Shown: positions 38,521 through 48,819, numbered from the stretch's first letter. The stretch: DNA of 64,000 nt from Cytobacillus oceanisediminis 2691 (GCF_000294775.2 NZ_CP015506.1:4439501-4503500); one strand, 5' to 3'. Made by a program: numbers and translations. The notes: a model not told the origin generated them from the sequence alone.

Positions 38521-38556
38521 AGAAGTTACATTGATCATGTCTATGGCGGTGAATAA

Positions 38557-39189
38557 ATGGAACATAAAAAAATTTTTAATGCAAAAGAATTAAAAACAGC
38601 CAAGGGTAAATTAATCATTGAGGGGCCAATTTCACCTGAAAAATTGGCAGATTACGAGTTTCACAAGGATCTTGTTACTTTCAGGCCTCCGGCTCAGCAG
38701 CATAAAGCCCTGGTTGAAATTGCGGGATTGCCGGAGGGAAGAATTATAGTGGCCCGTGACAGGCATACCATTGTCGGCTATGTTACTTACTTGTATCCAG
38801 ACCCTCTCGAGCGCTGGTCGGAAGGAAAAATGGATAATTTAATAGAATTGGGTGCAATAGAAGTGATCCCTGCTTTCAGAGGTTCAGGAACAGGAAAGAA
38901 CCTGCTGAAAGTATCCATGATGGATGACGCAATGGAAGACTATATTGTTATAACGACTGAATATTATTGGCATTGGGATCTAAAAGGAACTGGCCTGAAC
39001 GTATGGGAATACAGGAAAATTATGGAAAAAATGATGAATGCCGGTGGTCTTGAATGGTATGCCACAGATGACCCTGAAATCAGTTCTCATCCCGCAAATT
39101 GCCTAATGGCCCGCATTGGAAAAAGAGTGGATCAGGATTCAGTGCAGCAATTTGACCGCTTGCGCTTTATGAATCGCTTTATGTATTAA
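38557..39189 (+). CDS. acuA: Acetyltransferase AcuA, regulator of acetyl-CoA synthetase
   Basis: GNAT-family enzyme that acetylates the catalytic lysine of AcsA and inactivates it. 210 residues; the acetyl-CoA site is in VIPAFRGSGTGKNLL (about 110-124), a Q/RxxGxG/A-type loop. GGTGA precedes the ATG. First gene of acuABC, divergent from its target acsA. Confidence 0.95.
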   Translation: MEHKKIFNAKELKTAKGKLIIEGPISPEKLADYEFHKDLVTFRPPAQQHKALVEIAGLPEGRIIVARDRHTIVGYVTYLYPDPLERWSEGKMDNLIELGAIEVIPAFRGSGTGKNLLKVSMMDDAMEDYIVITTEYYWHWDLKGTGLNVWEYRKIMEKMMNAGGLEWYATDDPEISSHPANCLMARIGKRVDQDSVQQFDRLRFMNRFMY

Positions 39190-39285
39190 ATCTTAATAAT
39201 AGCGTCAATACATAATTCATGCCTGTATTCACACTATTTTTTCGGCATGAATGTATCTCCATATATTTATAAGGAGGCATTTAAA

Positions 39286-39933
39286 GTGATTGTTGAAGAA
39301 ATTATGAAAACGGATGTCACGGCCTTGTCAAAAGAAGACACCATTGCCGACGCCATAAAAATTATGAACGAAAAAAGAATTCGGCATTTGCCTATTACAG
39401 ATGAAGCGGGCAGATTGCAGGGACTTGTAACAGATAGGGACATCCGTGATGCGACTCCATCTATTTTTCATACAGAACTATTTAAGGAAGATCTGCAGAG
39501 ACCATTAAAAATGATTATGAAGACAGATATCATCACCGGACACCCTCTTGATTTTGCTGAAGAAATTGCTGCGGTTTTTTATGAACAGCGAATTGGCTGC
39601 CTGCCAATATTAAACGATGATAAGCTGGTCGGAATTGTCACAGAAACCGATTTGCTTCATACGTTAGTTCAATTGACGGGAGCCCATCAGCCAGGTTCGC
39701 AGATTGAAGTAAAGGTGCCAAACAGGGCAGGCATGCTGTTTGAAATCGCTGAAGTCATCTGCAAAAGAAAAGCAAATATACAGAGTGTCCTTGTTTACCC
39801 TGACAAAACGGATGATAAATACAAAATACTGGTGATAAGGGTACAGACAATGAACCCTACGCTTGTAGTAGAAGATTTGAAAAAAGCAGGCCATCATGTT
39901 TTATGGCCCAGCCTGCCGGGGATTTCACTATGA
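39286..39933 (+). CDS. acuB: AcuB, CBS-ACT domain protein
   Basis: Two CBS domains (about 1-60 with EEIMKTDV, and 75-135 with [11 protein letters not shown]) followed by an ACT-like domain (about 140-215, [18 protein letters not shown]). Such proteins sense adenine nucleotides or amino acids; its role in acetate control is undefined. 215 residues from the GTG at 39286, preceded by AAGGAGG; the longer ATG frame starts inside the gap. Its TGA overlaps the acuC ATG. Confidence 0.92.
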   Translation: MIVEEIMKTDVTALSKEDTIADAIKIMNEKRIRHLPITDEAGRLQGLVTDRDIRDATPSIFHTELFKEDLQRPLKMIMKTDIITGHPLDFAEEIAAVFYEQRIGCLPILNDDKLVGIVTETDLLHTLVQLTGAHQPGSQIEVKVPNRAGMLFEIAEVICKRKANIQSVLVYPDKTDDKYKILVIRVQTMNPTLVVEDLKKAGHHVLWPSLPGISL

Positions 39934-41102
39934 CACATGATTCATTATTTGTTTTTTCGGAAGACCTGCTGAACTACAAATTCAGCAAAAATCATCCTTT
40001 TAATCAGATAAGGCTGAAACTGACACTCGATTTGCTCAAAAACATCAATGCCATTGAAGAATGTCATATTATTCCTCCGCGCAAGGCTTCCGATGAAGAG
40101 CTTCACTTGATTCATGATCCTAGTTATGTGAATGCTGTCAAGCTCGCCGGCCAGGGAAACCTGCCTGAGGATATCTGCGAAAACTATGGTCTTGGAACAG
40201 AGGACACACCTATTTTTCAAAACATGCACGAAGCAAGCTCCCTTTTAGTAGGAGGCACTCTGGCAGCCGTTGATGCAGTCATGAGCGGACTTGCTAAGCA
40301 CGCACTTCACCTTGGCGGCGGCCTTCATCACGGGTTTCGGGGAAAAGCTTCTGGATTTTGCATCTACAACGATAGCTCCGTAGCCATAAAATATATACAG
40401 GAAAAGTATAAAGCCCGTATTCTGTATGTGGATACAGATGCCCATCATGGTGATGGTGTCCAATGGTCATTTTATGATGACCCGGATGTATGCACCTTAT
40501 CTATTCATGAAACTGGCAGATACCTTTTCCCCGGAACCGGAAATGTAAATGAACGAGGACAAGGGAAAGGATATGGATTCTCTTTTAATATTCCCGTGGA
40601 TGCATTTACTGAAGACGATTCCTGGCTTCACGCATACCGTACAGCTTTTCGGGAGGTTGCAGAATTTTTCAAACCGGATGTGATCCTGACGCAAAATGGT
40701 GCTGATGCCCATTATCTTGATCCTCTTACCCATTTGTCATCTACTATAAAGATTTATAGGGAAATTCCGAAACTGGCCCATGAAATTGCCCATGAATATT
40801 GTGACGGGAAATGGATTGCCGTCGGCGGCGGAGGTTATGATATTTGGAGGGTTGTTCCCCGGGCATGGGCCATGATATGGCTCGAAATGACTGAAAACTC
40901 TAATTGTTACGGCAATATACCGGCGGAATGGATAAACAAGTGGAAAGAACACGCACCTGTGCCTCTTCCCCTGGAATGGGATGATCCTGCTGATTTATAT
41001 GAGCCTATCCCCCGTAAGAGCGAAATAACTGAAAAAAATGCCCGGACAGTGGACAAAGTTCTTTATCCGATCCGAAACAGAACAATGACAGAATCTTTAT
41101 AA
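39930..41102 (+). CDS. acuC: Protein deacetylase AcuC
   Basis: Zinc-dependent class I/II HDAC-family enzyme that removes the acetyl group from AcsA. 390 residues; HH133-134 in GGGLHHGF, zinc ligands in [10 protein letters not shown] (167-176) and GGGGYD near the C-terminus. I use the ATG at 39930 that forms the ATGA overlap with acuB, rather than the in-frame ATG 27 bases earlier. Last gene of the operon. Confidence 0.95.
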   Translation: MTHDSLFVFSEDLLNYKFSKNHPFNQIRLKLTLDLLKNINAIEECHIIPPRKASDEELHLIHDPSYVNAVKLAGQGNLPEDICENYGLGTEDTPIFQNMHEASSLLVGGTLAAVDAVMSGLAKHALHLGGGLHHGFRGKASGFCIYNDSSVAIKYIQEKYKARILYVDTDAHHGDGVQWSFYDDPDVCTLSIHETGRYLFPGTGNVNERGQGKGYGFSFNIPVDAFTEDDSWLHAYRTAFREVAEFFKPDVILTQNGADAHYLDPLTHLSSTIKIYREIPKLAHEIAHEYCDGKWIAVGGGGYDIWRVVPRAWAMIWLEMTENSNCYGNIPAEWINKWKEHAPVPLPLEWDDPADLYEPIPRKSEITEKNARTVDKVLYPIRNRTMTESL

Positions 41103-41142
41103 GAACAGCGGCCGGGAACATTTTACCGGCCGCTGTTCATTT
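41103..41142 (+). terminator. Terminator of acuABC
   Basis: Perfect 13-bp stem GAACAGCGGCCGG / CCGGCCGCTGTTC directly after the acuC stop, with a short T-rich tail (ATTTCT). Confidence 0.75.
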
Positions 41143-41186
41143 CTGCATATGTAAATAAACAGGTCTGACTATTGCCAGATCTGTTA

Positions 41187-41924
41187 TCAATTATGAATAT
41201 TGTTATCTTCATTAAATTTCGGATCAGAAATAATGATTTCAACACGCCTGTTTTTCTCCCAATTCTCCGGTCCGGAATTAGGGACGATAGGACGGGTTTC
41301 CCCATAGCCCACAGCCATAAACCTATGACTTTCAAGATTATGCTTTTCTGTTAGATATCTGATTACAGTACTAGCCCTGGCAGCAGATAACTCCCAATTG
41401 GACGGATATCTGTAAGTAGTTATGGGCCGGTCATCAGTATGTCCCTCCACCTTCACAAGGTTTGGCATGTTTGCTAAAAGGGTTCCTACTTTATCCAGGA
41501 AAGAGTATGAACTGTCTATCAGACTGGCATCTCCGGATTCAAATAAAACCTGTTCCTGCAGAACGAGAACGACCCCCCGTTCCGTCCTGTTCGCCACAAT
41601 CACTTTTTCTAAGCCATTCTCATCCAAAAACGACTGGATCTCCATCAGAAGCTCATCAAGCGAATCTGATTGCCCGCTGTCCTCATTTTCCTTTATTTCT
41701 TCATTTTGTTCCGGGTTCTCTGCAGGAATGATAGACGGCTGAAAATCCAGCACCTGTCTGTCCCGGAAAGAATCGGATAATGCCTGAAACTTCATTAAAT
41801 CAATCTGGGACATCGAAAACAGCAGAATAAAAAATACCAATATCAGTGTGACGAGATCGGAGAAAGTCACCATCCATCTTGGGGAGCCTTTTGGAGGCTC
41901 CGGAGATCTTCTCCTAGGCTTCAT
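41187..41924 (-). CDS. motS: Flagellar stator protein MotS (sodium-driven)
   Basis: MotB-type stator subunit that anchors the sodium channel to peptidoglycan. 245 residues: one transmembrane helix (about 19-39) with the ion-carrying Asp23 in FSDLVTL, then a plug/linker and a C-terminal OmpA-like peptidoglycan-binding domain ([10 protein letters not shown], about 155-235). ATG at 41922-41924 follows GGGGGAGG; it overlaps the end of motP by 11 bases. Order ccpA-motP-motS is as in B. subtilis (ytxD-ytxE). Confidence 0.93.
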   Translation of the reverse strand: MKPRRRSPEPPKGSPRWMVTFSDLVTLILVFFILLFSMSQIDLMKFQALSDSFRDRQVLDFQPSIIPAENPEQNEEIKENEDSGQSDSLDELLMEIQSFLDENGLEKVIVANRTERGVVLVLQEQVLFESGDASLIDSSYSFLDKVGTLLANMPNLVKVEGHTDDRPITTYRYPSNWELSAARASTVIRYLTEKHNLESHRFMAVGYGETRPIVPNSGPENWEKNRRVEIIISDPKFNEDNNIHN

Positions 41925-42732
41925 TATCCAGTGCCTCCCCCTCATTTACAGCTTTATCCAAATCTCTCCGTTCTTCTGAGGATAAAAAGGCGCTCAGCTT
42001 TTCTTCCAATATTCTCGGATTCTGCCCGGATTGAACACCGATAACCCCTTCAATAATAATCTGCTTCAAAAAAACTTCCTTCTCTGTCTTTAAAGCCAGC
42101 TTCGCTGCCATCGGCAGAAAAATCAGATTGGCCAGCAGGGATCCATATAAAGTAGTCAGTAAGGCAAGAGCCATATTGGGCCCAAGTGTGGAAGGATCAT
42201 TCAAATTTTTCAGCATCAGAACCAGTCCGATCAGGGTCCCTATCATTCCCCATGCCGGAGCGTATTCCCCGGCTCTTTCGAGAATGCTTCTTCCTTTTCT
42301 GTGCCTCTCTTCCATCGCCATAATTTCGGCATTCATAATGTCAGTAATGACATCTGGCTCTATACCATCCACAGCCAGGTATACGCCTTTCTGAATGAAT
42401 GGATCTTCCACCTTCCCGATTTCAGCCTCAAGCGATAACAGCCCTTCACGCCGGGCACGCTCAGAGAGTTTGACAAAAATTCCAATCAGCTCGCCAACGC
42501 TTTGCTCTTCACTGGAAAAAACCTGCTTAAAAACGGTGGCCATATGCCTGATATCTTTTAAAGGAAAACTTACAAGCAGCCCGGCTATTAAACCGCCCAG
42601 AACAATAAGAATTGAAGAAGGGTCAACAAAGGATAAAAAACCATCAGCTCCTCCATTCCACATGATTCCAAAAATCAGCATAGCAAGCCCCACCATTAAT
42701 CCAGCCGGTGTTAACATATCAACCTTTCTCAT
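41914..42732 (-). CDS. motP: Flagellar stator protein MotP (sodium-driven)
   Basis: MotA-type stator subunit with four transmembrane helices and a cytoplasmic loop that touches FliG. 272 residues, as in B. subtilis MotP; helix one [20 protein letters not shown], helices three and four [15 protein letters not shown] and [27 protein letters not shown] precedes the ATG. Assignment to MotP rather than MotA rests on pairing with motS and on linkage to ccpA. Confidence 0.92.
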   Translation of the reverse strand: MRKVDMLTPAGLMVGLAMLIFGIMWNGGADGFLSFVDPSSILIVLGGLIAGLLVSFPLKDIRHMATVFKQVFSSEEQSVGELIGIFVKLSERARREGLLSLEAEIGKVEDPFIQKGVYLAVDGIEPDVITDIMNAEIMAMEERHRKGRSILERAGEYAPAWGMIGTLIGLVLMLKNLNDPSTLGPNMALALLTTLYGSLLANLIFLPMAAKLALKTEKEVFLKQIIIEGVIGVQSGQNPRILEEKLSAFLSSEERRDLDKAVNEGEALDNEA

Positions 42733-42865
42733 ACTCTCTCTCCCTGATCCATTGCGAATTGCCTTTGTCTAATGGTTTATTATTTATGTGCTCTAAAACA
42801 GGTACGATAGCTTAAAATTGGCAGAAAGAAACGCCTTTTAATTAAGGCGCTTCTCTTTCTTCTCT

Positions 42866-42989
42866 TTTGTCCAGCTGCAGCGCCTAGCCCCCTAGTCACT
42901 TCGGTCCAGATGCTGAAGTCAAAGAACGACTTCAACTTCTGGACCTCCAGCGCTGGTCGGGGCTGGTCGAGGAGCTTCCGCTTTTCTGT
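42866..42989 (-). repeat. Family A intergenic repeat, copy A5
   Basis: In gene direction it begins AGAAAAGCGGAAG 17 bases after the ccpA stop and ends GGGGGCTAGGCGCTGCAGCTGGACAA. The interior is different, containing an inverted repeat (GGTCCAGAAGTTGAAGTCG / CGACTTCAACTTCTGGACC-like, partly overlapping). This is the only copy on the minus strand, and it follows a minus-strand gene. Confidence 0.75.
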
Positions 42990-43005
42990 TATATCGGCAA
43001 ATTCA

Positions 43006-44004
43006 TTACTTTGTTGAGCTTCGTTCTTCAATTCGGTGAGGGAGTACAACAATTTGCTCATCGACTGATTCTTTATTCATAAGTTTCGTAAGCAATCTCA
43101 TGGCAACTGCACCAATATCATACAATGGCTGAACGACTGATGTCAGCTGAGGACGGACCATTAATGCCAATCTTGTATTGTCAGAGCTGATGACCTCAAA
43201 GTCTTTCGGGATATTATACCCTTTATCCTCCGCCCCGTGGACAATTCCCAATGCCATTTCATCAGATCCTGCAAAAATAGCTGTTGGACGCGGATCTGCC
43301 TCAAGCAGCTTTTCAAAGGCTTCTATACCTGAATCGTAAGTATAATCTCCTTCAACCACCAATTCATCGCGGAAGGCCACCTCAGCTTCTTCCAAAGCCC
43401 GCTTATAGCCTGCAAGCTTTTTTTCCTGATTAATCGGCTCGCGGAGAGGTCCCACCACGATAGCTGCATCTTTATGGCCTTTTTCAATAAATGACTTAGT
43501 CACATCAAATGCTGCCTGTTCATAATTAATATTTACAGATGGGATTTTGCCTGTTTCTTCAATAGAGCCAGCCAGTACGATCGGAACCGGTGACTTTTCA
43601 AACTCTTCAACATGCTCGGAGGTAATATTGCCGCCCATGAAGACTATTCCATCCACCTGTTTCCCGAGCATAGTATTGAGCAAGTGCAGTTCTTTTTCAA
43701 TATTTTGGTCGGAGTTGCTGAGAATGATATTGTATTTATACATTGTCGCAATATCCTCTATGCCCCTTGCCAGTTCTGCAAAAAAGGTGCTGGAGATATC
43801 GGGAATGATTACACCGACTGTCGTCGTTTTTTTGCTTGCCAATCCTCTTGCAACCGCGTTGGGGCGGTACCCAAGCCGGTCAATTACTTCCATTACTTTT
43901 TTTCTTGTTGCAGGCTTAACATTCGGGTTGCCATTTACAACACGAGAAACCGTTGCCATTGATACATTCGCTTCTCTTGCTACATCGTATATTGTTACAT
44001 TCAT
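43006..44004 (-). CDS. ccpA: Catabolite control protein A
   Basis: LacI-family master regulator of carbon catabolite control; with HPr-Ser46-P it binds cre sites such as those seen upstream of ackA and acuA. 332 residues: N-terminal helix-turn-helix and hinge ([21 protein letters not shown], then [10 protein letters not shown]), periplasmic-binding-protein-like core and C-terminus [17 protein letters not shown] precedes the ATG. The motPS genes follow after a family A repeat, so read-through from ccpA into motPS remains possible. Confidence 0.96.
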   Translation of the reverse strand: MNVTIYDVAREANVSMATVSRVVNGNPNVKPATRKKVMEVIDRLGYRPNAVARGLASKKTTTVGVIIPDISSTFFAELARGIEDIATMYKYNIILSNSDQNIEKELHLLNTMLGKQVDGIVFMGGNITSEHVEEFEKSPVPIVLAGSIEETGKIPSVNINYEQAAFDVTKSFIEKGHKDAAIVVGPLREPINQEKKLAGYKRALEEAEVAFRDELVVEGDYTYDSGIEAFEKLLEADPRPTAIFAGSDEMALGIVHGAEDKGYNIPKDFEVISSDNTRLALMVRPQLTSVVQPLYDIGAVAMRLLTKLMNKESVDEQIVVLPHRIEERSSTK

Positions 44005-44207
44005 TACTTACACTCCTTCTTTAAATAGCGGTCGCTTCAATTACTTTATATTTTACAGCAACACGACGTAACCTACTCATTTTTTATCCTAATTTGTGAG
44101 TGGTTACACATGTACAATTATGTATTTAATCATACGACAGTCCAGGAATTGCCGCAATGTCAAGGCTTGTATTTTTGAAAAAAACTTAAATTTCCACTTT
44201 AAATGCA

Positions 44208-44243
44208 AAAAAAAGAGCCTCCTGCTACCAGCAGAAGGCTCTC
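44208..44243 (-). terminator. Terminator of aroA
   Basis: Minus-strand stem GAGCCTTCTGCT / AGCAGGAGGCTC followed by eight Ts, about 14 bases after the aroA stop. Confidence 0.88.
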
Positions 44244-44256
44244 CATATTTAGATGG

Positions 44257-45333
44257 CTACACTTTCAGCAATGCTGAAGATTGAAGTTCAGCCATAAATT
44301 GATCAAATTGATTCAAGTCCATTTGCTGCGCTGAATCTGATAGGGCAACGGCCGGGTCTGGATGAACTTCTGCCATTACACCATCTGCGCCGATTGCCAG
44401 CGCAGCTTTTGCTGCTGGAAGAAGCAAATCTCTGCGGCCTGTTGAATGCGTAACGTCAACCAGTACTGGCAAATGTGTTTCCTGCTTAAGAATAGGCACA
44501 GCCGAAATGTCCAATGTATTGCGTGTAGCACGTTCGTATGTGCGGATTCCGCGCTCACATAGAATAATCTGTCCATTCCCCTGGGACATGATATATTCCG
44601 CTGCATTGATGAATTCTTCAATTGTAGCTGCAATCCCGCGCTTTAAAAGAACTGGTTTGTTTACAGCCCCCGCTGCTTTTAATAGCTCGAAGTTTTGCAT
44701 GTTTCTTGCCCCGATTTGAATGACATCAATATAATTTACAGCCGTTTCAATATCATTAGGGCTTACGATTTCAGAAATAACAGCCAGATCGTATTCATCT
44801 GCCACTCTTTTTAAGATTTTTAAACCTTCAAGGCCAAGCCCCTGGAAATCATACGGTGATGTTCTTGGTTTATATGCGCCTCCGCGAAGGAGCTTAAGTC
44901 CTTTTGCTTTTACAGCTTCAGCAACAGTTGCCACCTGCTCATAAGATTCAACTGCGCAAGGGCCAAAAACAAGATGAGGATTGCCATCCCCTACTTTTTC
45001 ACCCTTTAAGTCTACAATCGTATTTTCAGGCTTCTTTTTGCGTGAAACAAGAAGCGCCTTTCTATGATCATCTTTTTGAAGTTCAAGACCTGCTTTAAAA
45101 ATTTCCTTGAACATATGCTCAATTGTTGAATTTTCAAAAGGACCGTCATTATGCTCTTTTATCAAGTCCAGCATCTTGCGTTCCCGGACAGGATCATAAC
45201 GATAAACCCCTTGTGTTTCCTTTACTCTTCCGATTTCCTGAACAAGTTCTGCTCTTTCATTGATCAAAGATAAAAGCTGGAGATTCAGCTCATCCACTCG
45301 ATCACGAAGTTTATCTAGCTCTTTATTGCTCAT
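44257..45333 (-). CDS. aroA: Bifunctional chorismate mutase / DAHP synthase
   Basis: First step of aromatic amino acid synthesis, fused to the chorismate mutase that senses its products. 358 residues: AroQ-type mutase at 1-85 ([25 protein letters not shown]) and type I-beta DAHP synthase from about 100 ([44 protein letters not shown]). Same size and arrangement as B. subtilis AroA. ATG at 45331-45333 follows AAAGGAAGG; the extra 23 residues of the longer frame carry no family sequence. Divergent from the FtsA-like gene. Confidence 0.96.
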   Translation of the reverse strand: MSNKELDKLRDRVDELNLQLLSLINERAELVQEIGRVKETQGVYRYDPVRERKMLDLIKEHNDGPFENSTIEHMFKEIFKAGLELQKDDHRKALLVSRKKKPENTIVDLKGEKVGDGNPHLVFGPCAVESYEQVATVAEAVKAKGLKLLRGGAYKPRTSPYDFQGLGLEGLKILKRVADEYDLAVISEIVSPNDIETAVNYIDVIQIGARNMQNFELLKAAGAVNKPVLLKRGIAATIEEFINAAEYIMSQGNGQIILCERGIRTYERATRNTLDISAVPILKQETHLPVLVDVTHSTGRRDLLLPAAKAALAIGADGVMAEVHPDPAVALSDSAQQMDLNQFDQFMAELQSSALLKV

Positions 45334-45385
45334 TTCCTGTCCCTTCCTTTCAAATCTGAATTTAAGCCGTGTTGGTTTCAGGATA

Positions 45386-45414
45386 ATGCACAAAACGTGC
45401 ATCTAAATGTGCAC
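45386..45414. promoter_or_regulatory. Inverted TGCAC repeats upstream of aroA
   Basis: ATGCAC-AAAAC-GTGCAT is a perfect 6-bp inverted repeat, followed nine bases on by GTGCAC, in the gap between aroA and the divergent FtsA-like gene. It could be an operator or a small hairpin; no known regulator is matched. Confidence 0.35.
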
Positions 45415-45610
45415 AGCGTTAAACATTTCCATCTTTCTCTTTTACGGCCTCTGGATATGTGATACATTTTTTATAATTAGGGTTATTATATATGAATTAT
45501 TCAGACATGTCACGAAATATTTCTTTATTAATTAAACGCTTTTAAGTGATAAAGCGGCTTCAGGGCTTTATTTATGCATTTTATGACATTTACAAAGAAG
45601 GTGTACTGCT

Positions 45611-47788
45611 TTGGACGAACAAAAAAAGCTTTTTGCACTGGATATCGGCACCCGCACGGTGGTCGGAATTATTCTCGAAGAAAACGGCGGGCAATATCAT
45701 GTGAAAGACATCGTGATTAAGGAGCATGCAGAAAGGGCCATGCTCGACGGACAGATCCATGATGTACTGGCTGTATCAAAAATTATAGCAGAAATCAGGG
45801 ATGAACTAGAAGCAAAACACGGCCCATTAAAAAAGGTGTGCGTTGCAGCGGCAGGCAGGGCTTTAAAAACAGAAAGATCTGAAACAGTTATCTGTATTAA
45901 AGGAAAACCGATGATGCAAAAGCAGGATATACTTCACCTTGAATTAAGTGCAGTTCAGCAGGCACAGGCAATGGTTGCAGAAAAACATGAAACTGAGAAA
46001 AGCTATTATTACTATTGTGTTGGATATTCCGTTTTATACTATCGTCTTGATAAAGAAGAAATCGGCAGTCTAATTGATCAGCAGGGGGATGAAGCATCCG
46101 TTGAAATCATTGCTACGTTCCTGCCCAAGGTTGTAGTGGAGTCACTAATCTCAGCTCTACAAAGGGCTGGCCTGGAAATGGAAGCTTTGACACTTGAGCC
46201 AATCGCAGCTATTAATGTGCTGATTCCTCCTTCGATGAGAAGGCTGAATGTTGCTCTTGTTGATATCGGTGCCGGAACGTCCGATATTGCCATTACAGAT
46301 ATGGGCACAGTTACAGCTTACGGAATGGTGCCTGTAGCAGGAGATGAGATAACTGAAGCAATCAGTGACCAGTTTCTCCTGGACTTTCCTTTAGCCGAAA
46401 AGGCAAAGAGAGATTTGCATGTATCGGATACAATTACTGTCACGGATATTCTCGGCTTCCAGACAGAAGTCAGCAGGGAAGAGACAATTGAAAAAATTTC
46501 TCCTGCGCTAGAACGATTGACAAATTCCATCTGCGATGAAATTCTGCAGCTGAATAATAGGCCGCCCAAAGCCGTCATGCTGGTAGGGGGCGGGAGCTTA
46601 ACACCTGGACTTCCTGAAAGAATAGCGCAAAGACTGGGCCTTCCAGCGAATAGAGTCGCAATAAGGGGAATTGACGCAATAAGCGGGCTGAATTTACCGG
46701 ATTTTACATACAAAGGCCCTGAACTTGTCACCCCAATAGGAATAGCCATCGCTGCTAAAAAAGCCCCAGTCCAATATTGTACAGTTTACGTCAACGATCA
46801 GCCTGTCAGGCTATTCGAGGTCAAGAACCTGACAGTTGGGGATTGTCTCCTGGCAGCAGGCATTAAAATGAATAAGCTTTACGGTAAGCCCGGACTCGCC
46901 ATGATAGTCAAACTAAACGGGCAAAGCGTTACGATTCCAGGAAGTCATGGAGAAGCTCCTGTCATCATACGCAACAGCCTTACAAGTGCTTTGGATGAAG
47001 AAATCAAATCAGGGGATATCATCACTGTTTCAAGAGGACGTGACGGATTGCCTGCTGAAGTCCGCATAAAAGATTTGATTGATGAAGTTCCTGAAAAGTC
47101 TATTACTATTAACGAAAAGCAGTACACAATCCACCCTGTTATTACCTGTAATGAAAAAGCTGCCTCGCTTGAACAGATCATTGCTGATCGGGATAAGGTA
47201 GAGTGCAGAATTCCGGAAACATTTGAAGAAGTCTTAGGAAACTTGAACCTAAACGATTTATTAAGCGAGCTTACGCCTTTTAGAATCAGCATTAATGAAA
47301 AAGAGACATTCCTCCCCCGCCATACCGGAAAGCTTTTTAAAAACGGCCTTGAGGCGAATTATCATAGCATAGTAGACGATGGTGACAATCTCCGAATTGA
47401 AAAAAGAGGCACACTATCAGTAAAGGAATTAGCAGATATAAAGCAGCTGGTACTACAGCAGAGGATCCCGGTCATGTTTAACGGTAAGAAATTAGAGCTT
47501 TCAAGAGGGATACTTGAATTTCAGAGGGAAGGAGCTGTCCTCAATGAAGATGATGCGATTCATGCTGGAGATGCGATAACACTCGTGAAAAAACCAATGT
47601 CTCCTTTTATTTTTCAGGATATCTTCAGCCATGTTAGTGTAGATATGCCTGCAGCATCTTCCGGAAGCTTCGTTCTCTTGAAAAATGGGGAAAAGGCATC
47701 TTTTCATGAACCTATAGAGCCTGGTGATCATCTCAAAATCGTGTGGCCTGCCATAAATAATAAAAATTCAAATGTGAAGTATATATAA
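45611..47788 (+). CDS. FtsA-like ATPase with repeated C-terminal modules
   Basis: Actin-fold protein related to FtsA/PilM but not the divisome FtsA itself. 725 residues from a TTG start preceded by AAGGTG. The first 370 residues are the ATPase: phosphate-1 loop ALDIGTRTVVG (9-19), phosphate-2 VDIGAGTSDIAI (near 220) and adenosine motif MLVGGGSLTPGLPE (near 328). The SHS2-like 1C insertion is present. Residues 390-725 contain about four similar modules, each ending in a GD(I/A/N/H)(I/L)xI pattern (KSGDIITV, DDGDNLRI, HAGDAITL, EPGDHLKI), which look like beta-rich domains. No amphipathic membrane-targeting tail as in FtsA. Partners and role unknown. Confidence 0.8.
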   Translation: MDEQKKLFALDIGTRTVVGIILEENGGQYHVKDIVIKEHAERAMLDGQIHDVLAVSKIIAEIRDELEAKHGPLKKVCVAAAGRALKTERSETVICIKGKPMMQKQDILHLELSAVQQAQAMVAEKHETEKSYYYYCVGYSVLYYRLDKEEIGSLIDQQGDEASVEIIATFLPKVVVESLISALQRAGLEMEALTLEPIAAINVLIPPSMRRLNVALVDIGAGTSDIAITDMGTVTAYGMVPVAGDEITEAISDQFLLDFPLAEKAKRDLHVSDTITVTDILGFQTEVSREETIEKISPALERLTNSICDEILQLNNRPPKAVMLVGGGSLTPGLPERIAQRLGLPANRVAIRGIDAISGLNLPDFTYKGPELVTPIGIAIAAKKAPVQYCTVYVNDQPVRLFEVKNLTVGDCLLAAGIKMNKLYGKPGLAMIVKLNGQSVTIPGSHGEAPVIIRNSLTSALDEEIKSGDIITVSRGRDGLPAEVRIKDLIDEVPEKSITINEKQYTIHPVITCNEKAASLEQIIADRDKVECRIPETFEEVLGNLNLNDLLSELTPFRISINEKETFLPRHTGKLFKNGLEANYHSIVDDGDNLRIEKRGTLSVKELADIKQLVLQQRIPVMFNGKKLELSRGILEFQREGAVLNEDDAIHAGDAITLVKKPMSPFIFQDIFSHVSVDMPAASSGSFVLLKNGEKASFHEPIEPGDHLKIVWPAINNKNSNVKYI

Positions 47789-47836
47789 GAAAAGCGGGGG
47801 CAGGCTGCTAGTGTTAGACAGTTATCGACGTTTAAT
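47789..47836 (+). repeat. Family A intergenic repeat, copy A6 (minimal form)
   Basis: GAAAAGCGG starts at the base after the TAA of the FtsA-like gene and is joined directly to GGGCAGGCTGCTAGTGTTAGACAGTTATCGACGTTTA. Only the two ends remain. Confidence 0.75.
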
Positions 47837-47861
47837 AAATATATATTTTCTTGTTTGATAG

Positions 47862-47891
47862 CAAAAACCCATCCGATTGGATGGGTTTTAT
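47862..47891. terminator. Bidirectional terminator between the FtsA-like gene and ytxJ
   Basis: Stem AAAACCCATCC / GGATGGGTTTT around GATT, touching the ytxJ stop. Confidence 0.9.
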
Positions 47892-48217
47892 CTGTTTTCC
47901 TTCACAGCATTCACCAGGGAATCATATGTAATCTTCCAATGTGATGCATGCCAGGCAACATCTCCATTATTAAATAGAATGGCCTGAGGAGACTCATGTT
48001 TGATATGAAAAGCTTCTGCAATGTGATTTGACAAGGGACGATCATCCTGAACAACTAAGTAATAAGCATTTACATCTTGATGCTCTTTTACAAAGCTTTC
48101 ATATTCTTCAAACGCTGCGCCGCTCACCGGACAAGTGGAACTGTGTTTTAAAACCAGCAGCTGCTCTCCTGATTCTACTGCTTGATCAAATGATTCATGG
48201 CTATCAAATTTTTTCAT
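47888..48217 (-). CDS. ytxJ: Bacilliredoxin BrxC (YtxJ)
   Basis: Thioredoxin-fold monothiol protein that removes bacillithiol from modified proteins. 109 residues; the active site is TCPVS with Cys29, in place of CxxC. GGGGAGG precedes the ATG. It lies after ytxH, separated by a terminator, as the last gene of the ytxGHJ group that is part of the general stress response in B. subtilis. Confidence 0.92.
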   Translation of the reverse strand: MKKFDSHESFDQAVESGEQLLVLKHSSTCPVSGAAFEEYESFVKEHQDVNAYYLVVQDDRPLSNHIAEAFHIKHESPQAILFNNGDVAWHASHWKITYDSLVNAVKENR

Positions 48218-48260
48218 TTTCTTGCCTCCCCAACTAAGCCAGGCAAAGCCTCGCTCTTTA

Positions 48261-48297
48261 AATTAAATAACGGTGAAGTAATCGTACCACTTCACCG
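48261..48297 (-). terminator. Terminator after ytxH
   Basis: Perfect 11-bp minus-strand stem AACGGTGAAGT / ACTTCACCGTT followed by ATTTAATTT. The tail is weak, so partial read-through into ytxJ is possible. Confidence 0.7.
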
Positions 48298-48315
48298 TTG
48301 CTTAAACAAATAAAA

Positions 48316-48819
48316 TTAATTATACTTTTGCTCGGTTTCGTCAAAAGCTTTTTTCGTCTCTTCCAGCTTCATTTGGATTTCTGCATCATTTACTGGAGCG
48401 TTCCCTTCTGCCTGGAATGTCTCGTTATTGATGGCCTCTCCATTTTCTTCGGATGTCCCGTTTGCACCAGCTTGTCCATTTTGAGCTTCTTTCAAGCTTT
48501 TTACTTTATTAACGAGTTCATTGGATTGCTTTGTCACCGTTTGAGTCAGCACATTTGTTTTTTCTTTTGCAGCATTAGCCAGTTCGGTACCTTTTGTCAT
48601 AGCTGTTTCACGGTACTGTCCTGACTTCTCTTTTAATAGGGCAGCCTTTTCGCTTAAATCACTCTGAAGCTCTTTGCCTGATTTAGGAGCCAGGAACAGA
48701 GCGGTTGCTGCGCCAACCATGCCTCCGATTAAGGCACCAATCATGAAATCTTTCGTATTGATATTTTCATCTGTTTTCGCCTGATTTGAATCAAATTGAG
48801 TGCGGTCTTGACTATTCAT
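48316..48819 (-). CDS. ytxH: YtxH-domain general stress protein
   Basis: A 167-residue protein with one short hydrophobic segment (about 26-48, DFMIGALIGGMVGAATALFLAPKSG), the YtxH/gas-vesicle-like domain signature, followed by a long charged helical region and an acidic C-terminus. Membrane-associated; function unknown. AAAGGAGG lies upstream of the ATG. Follows ytxG by 22 bases; the pair is under the sigma-B promoter found upstream. Confidence 0.88.
   Translation of the reverse strand: MNSQDRTQFDSNQAKTDENINTKDFMIGALIGGMVGAATALFLAPKSGKELQSDLSEKAALLKEKSGQYRETAMTKGTELANAAKEKTNVLTQTVTKQSNELVNKVKSLKEAQNGQAGANGTSEENGEAINNETFQAEGNAPVNDAEIQMKLEETKKAFDETEQKYN

Noticed and set aside
48028-48237. Plus-strand frames over ytxJ and ytxH (also 48298-48624)
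   Set aside because: Shadows of the real minus-strand genes, without ribosome binding sites.
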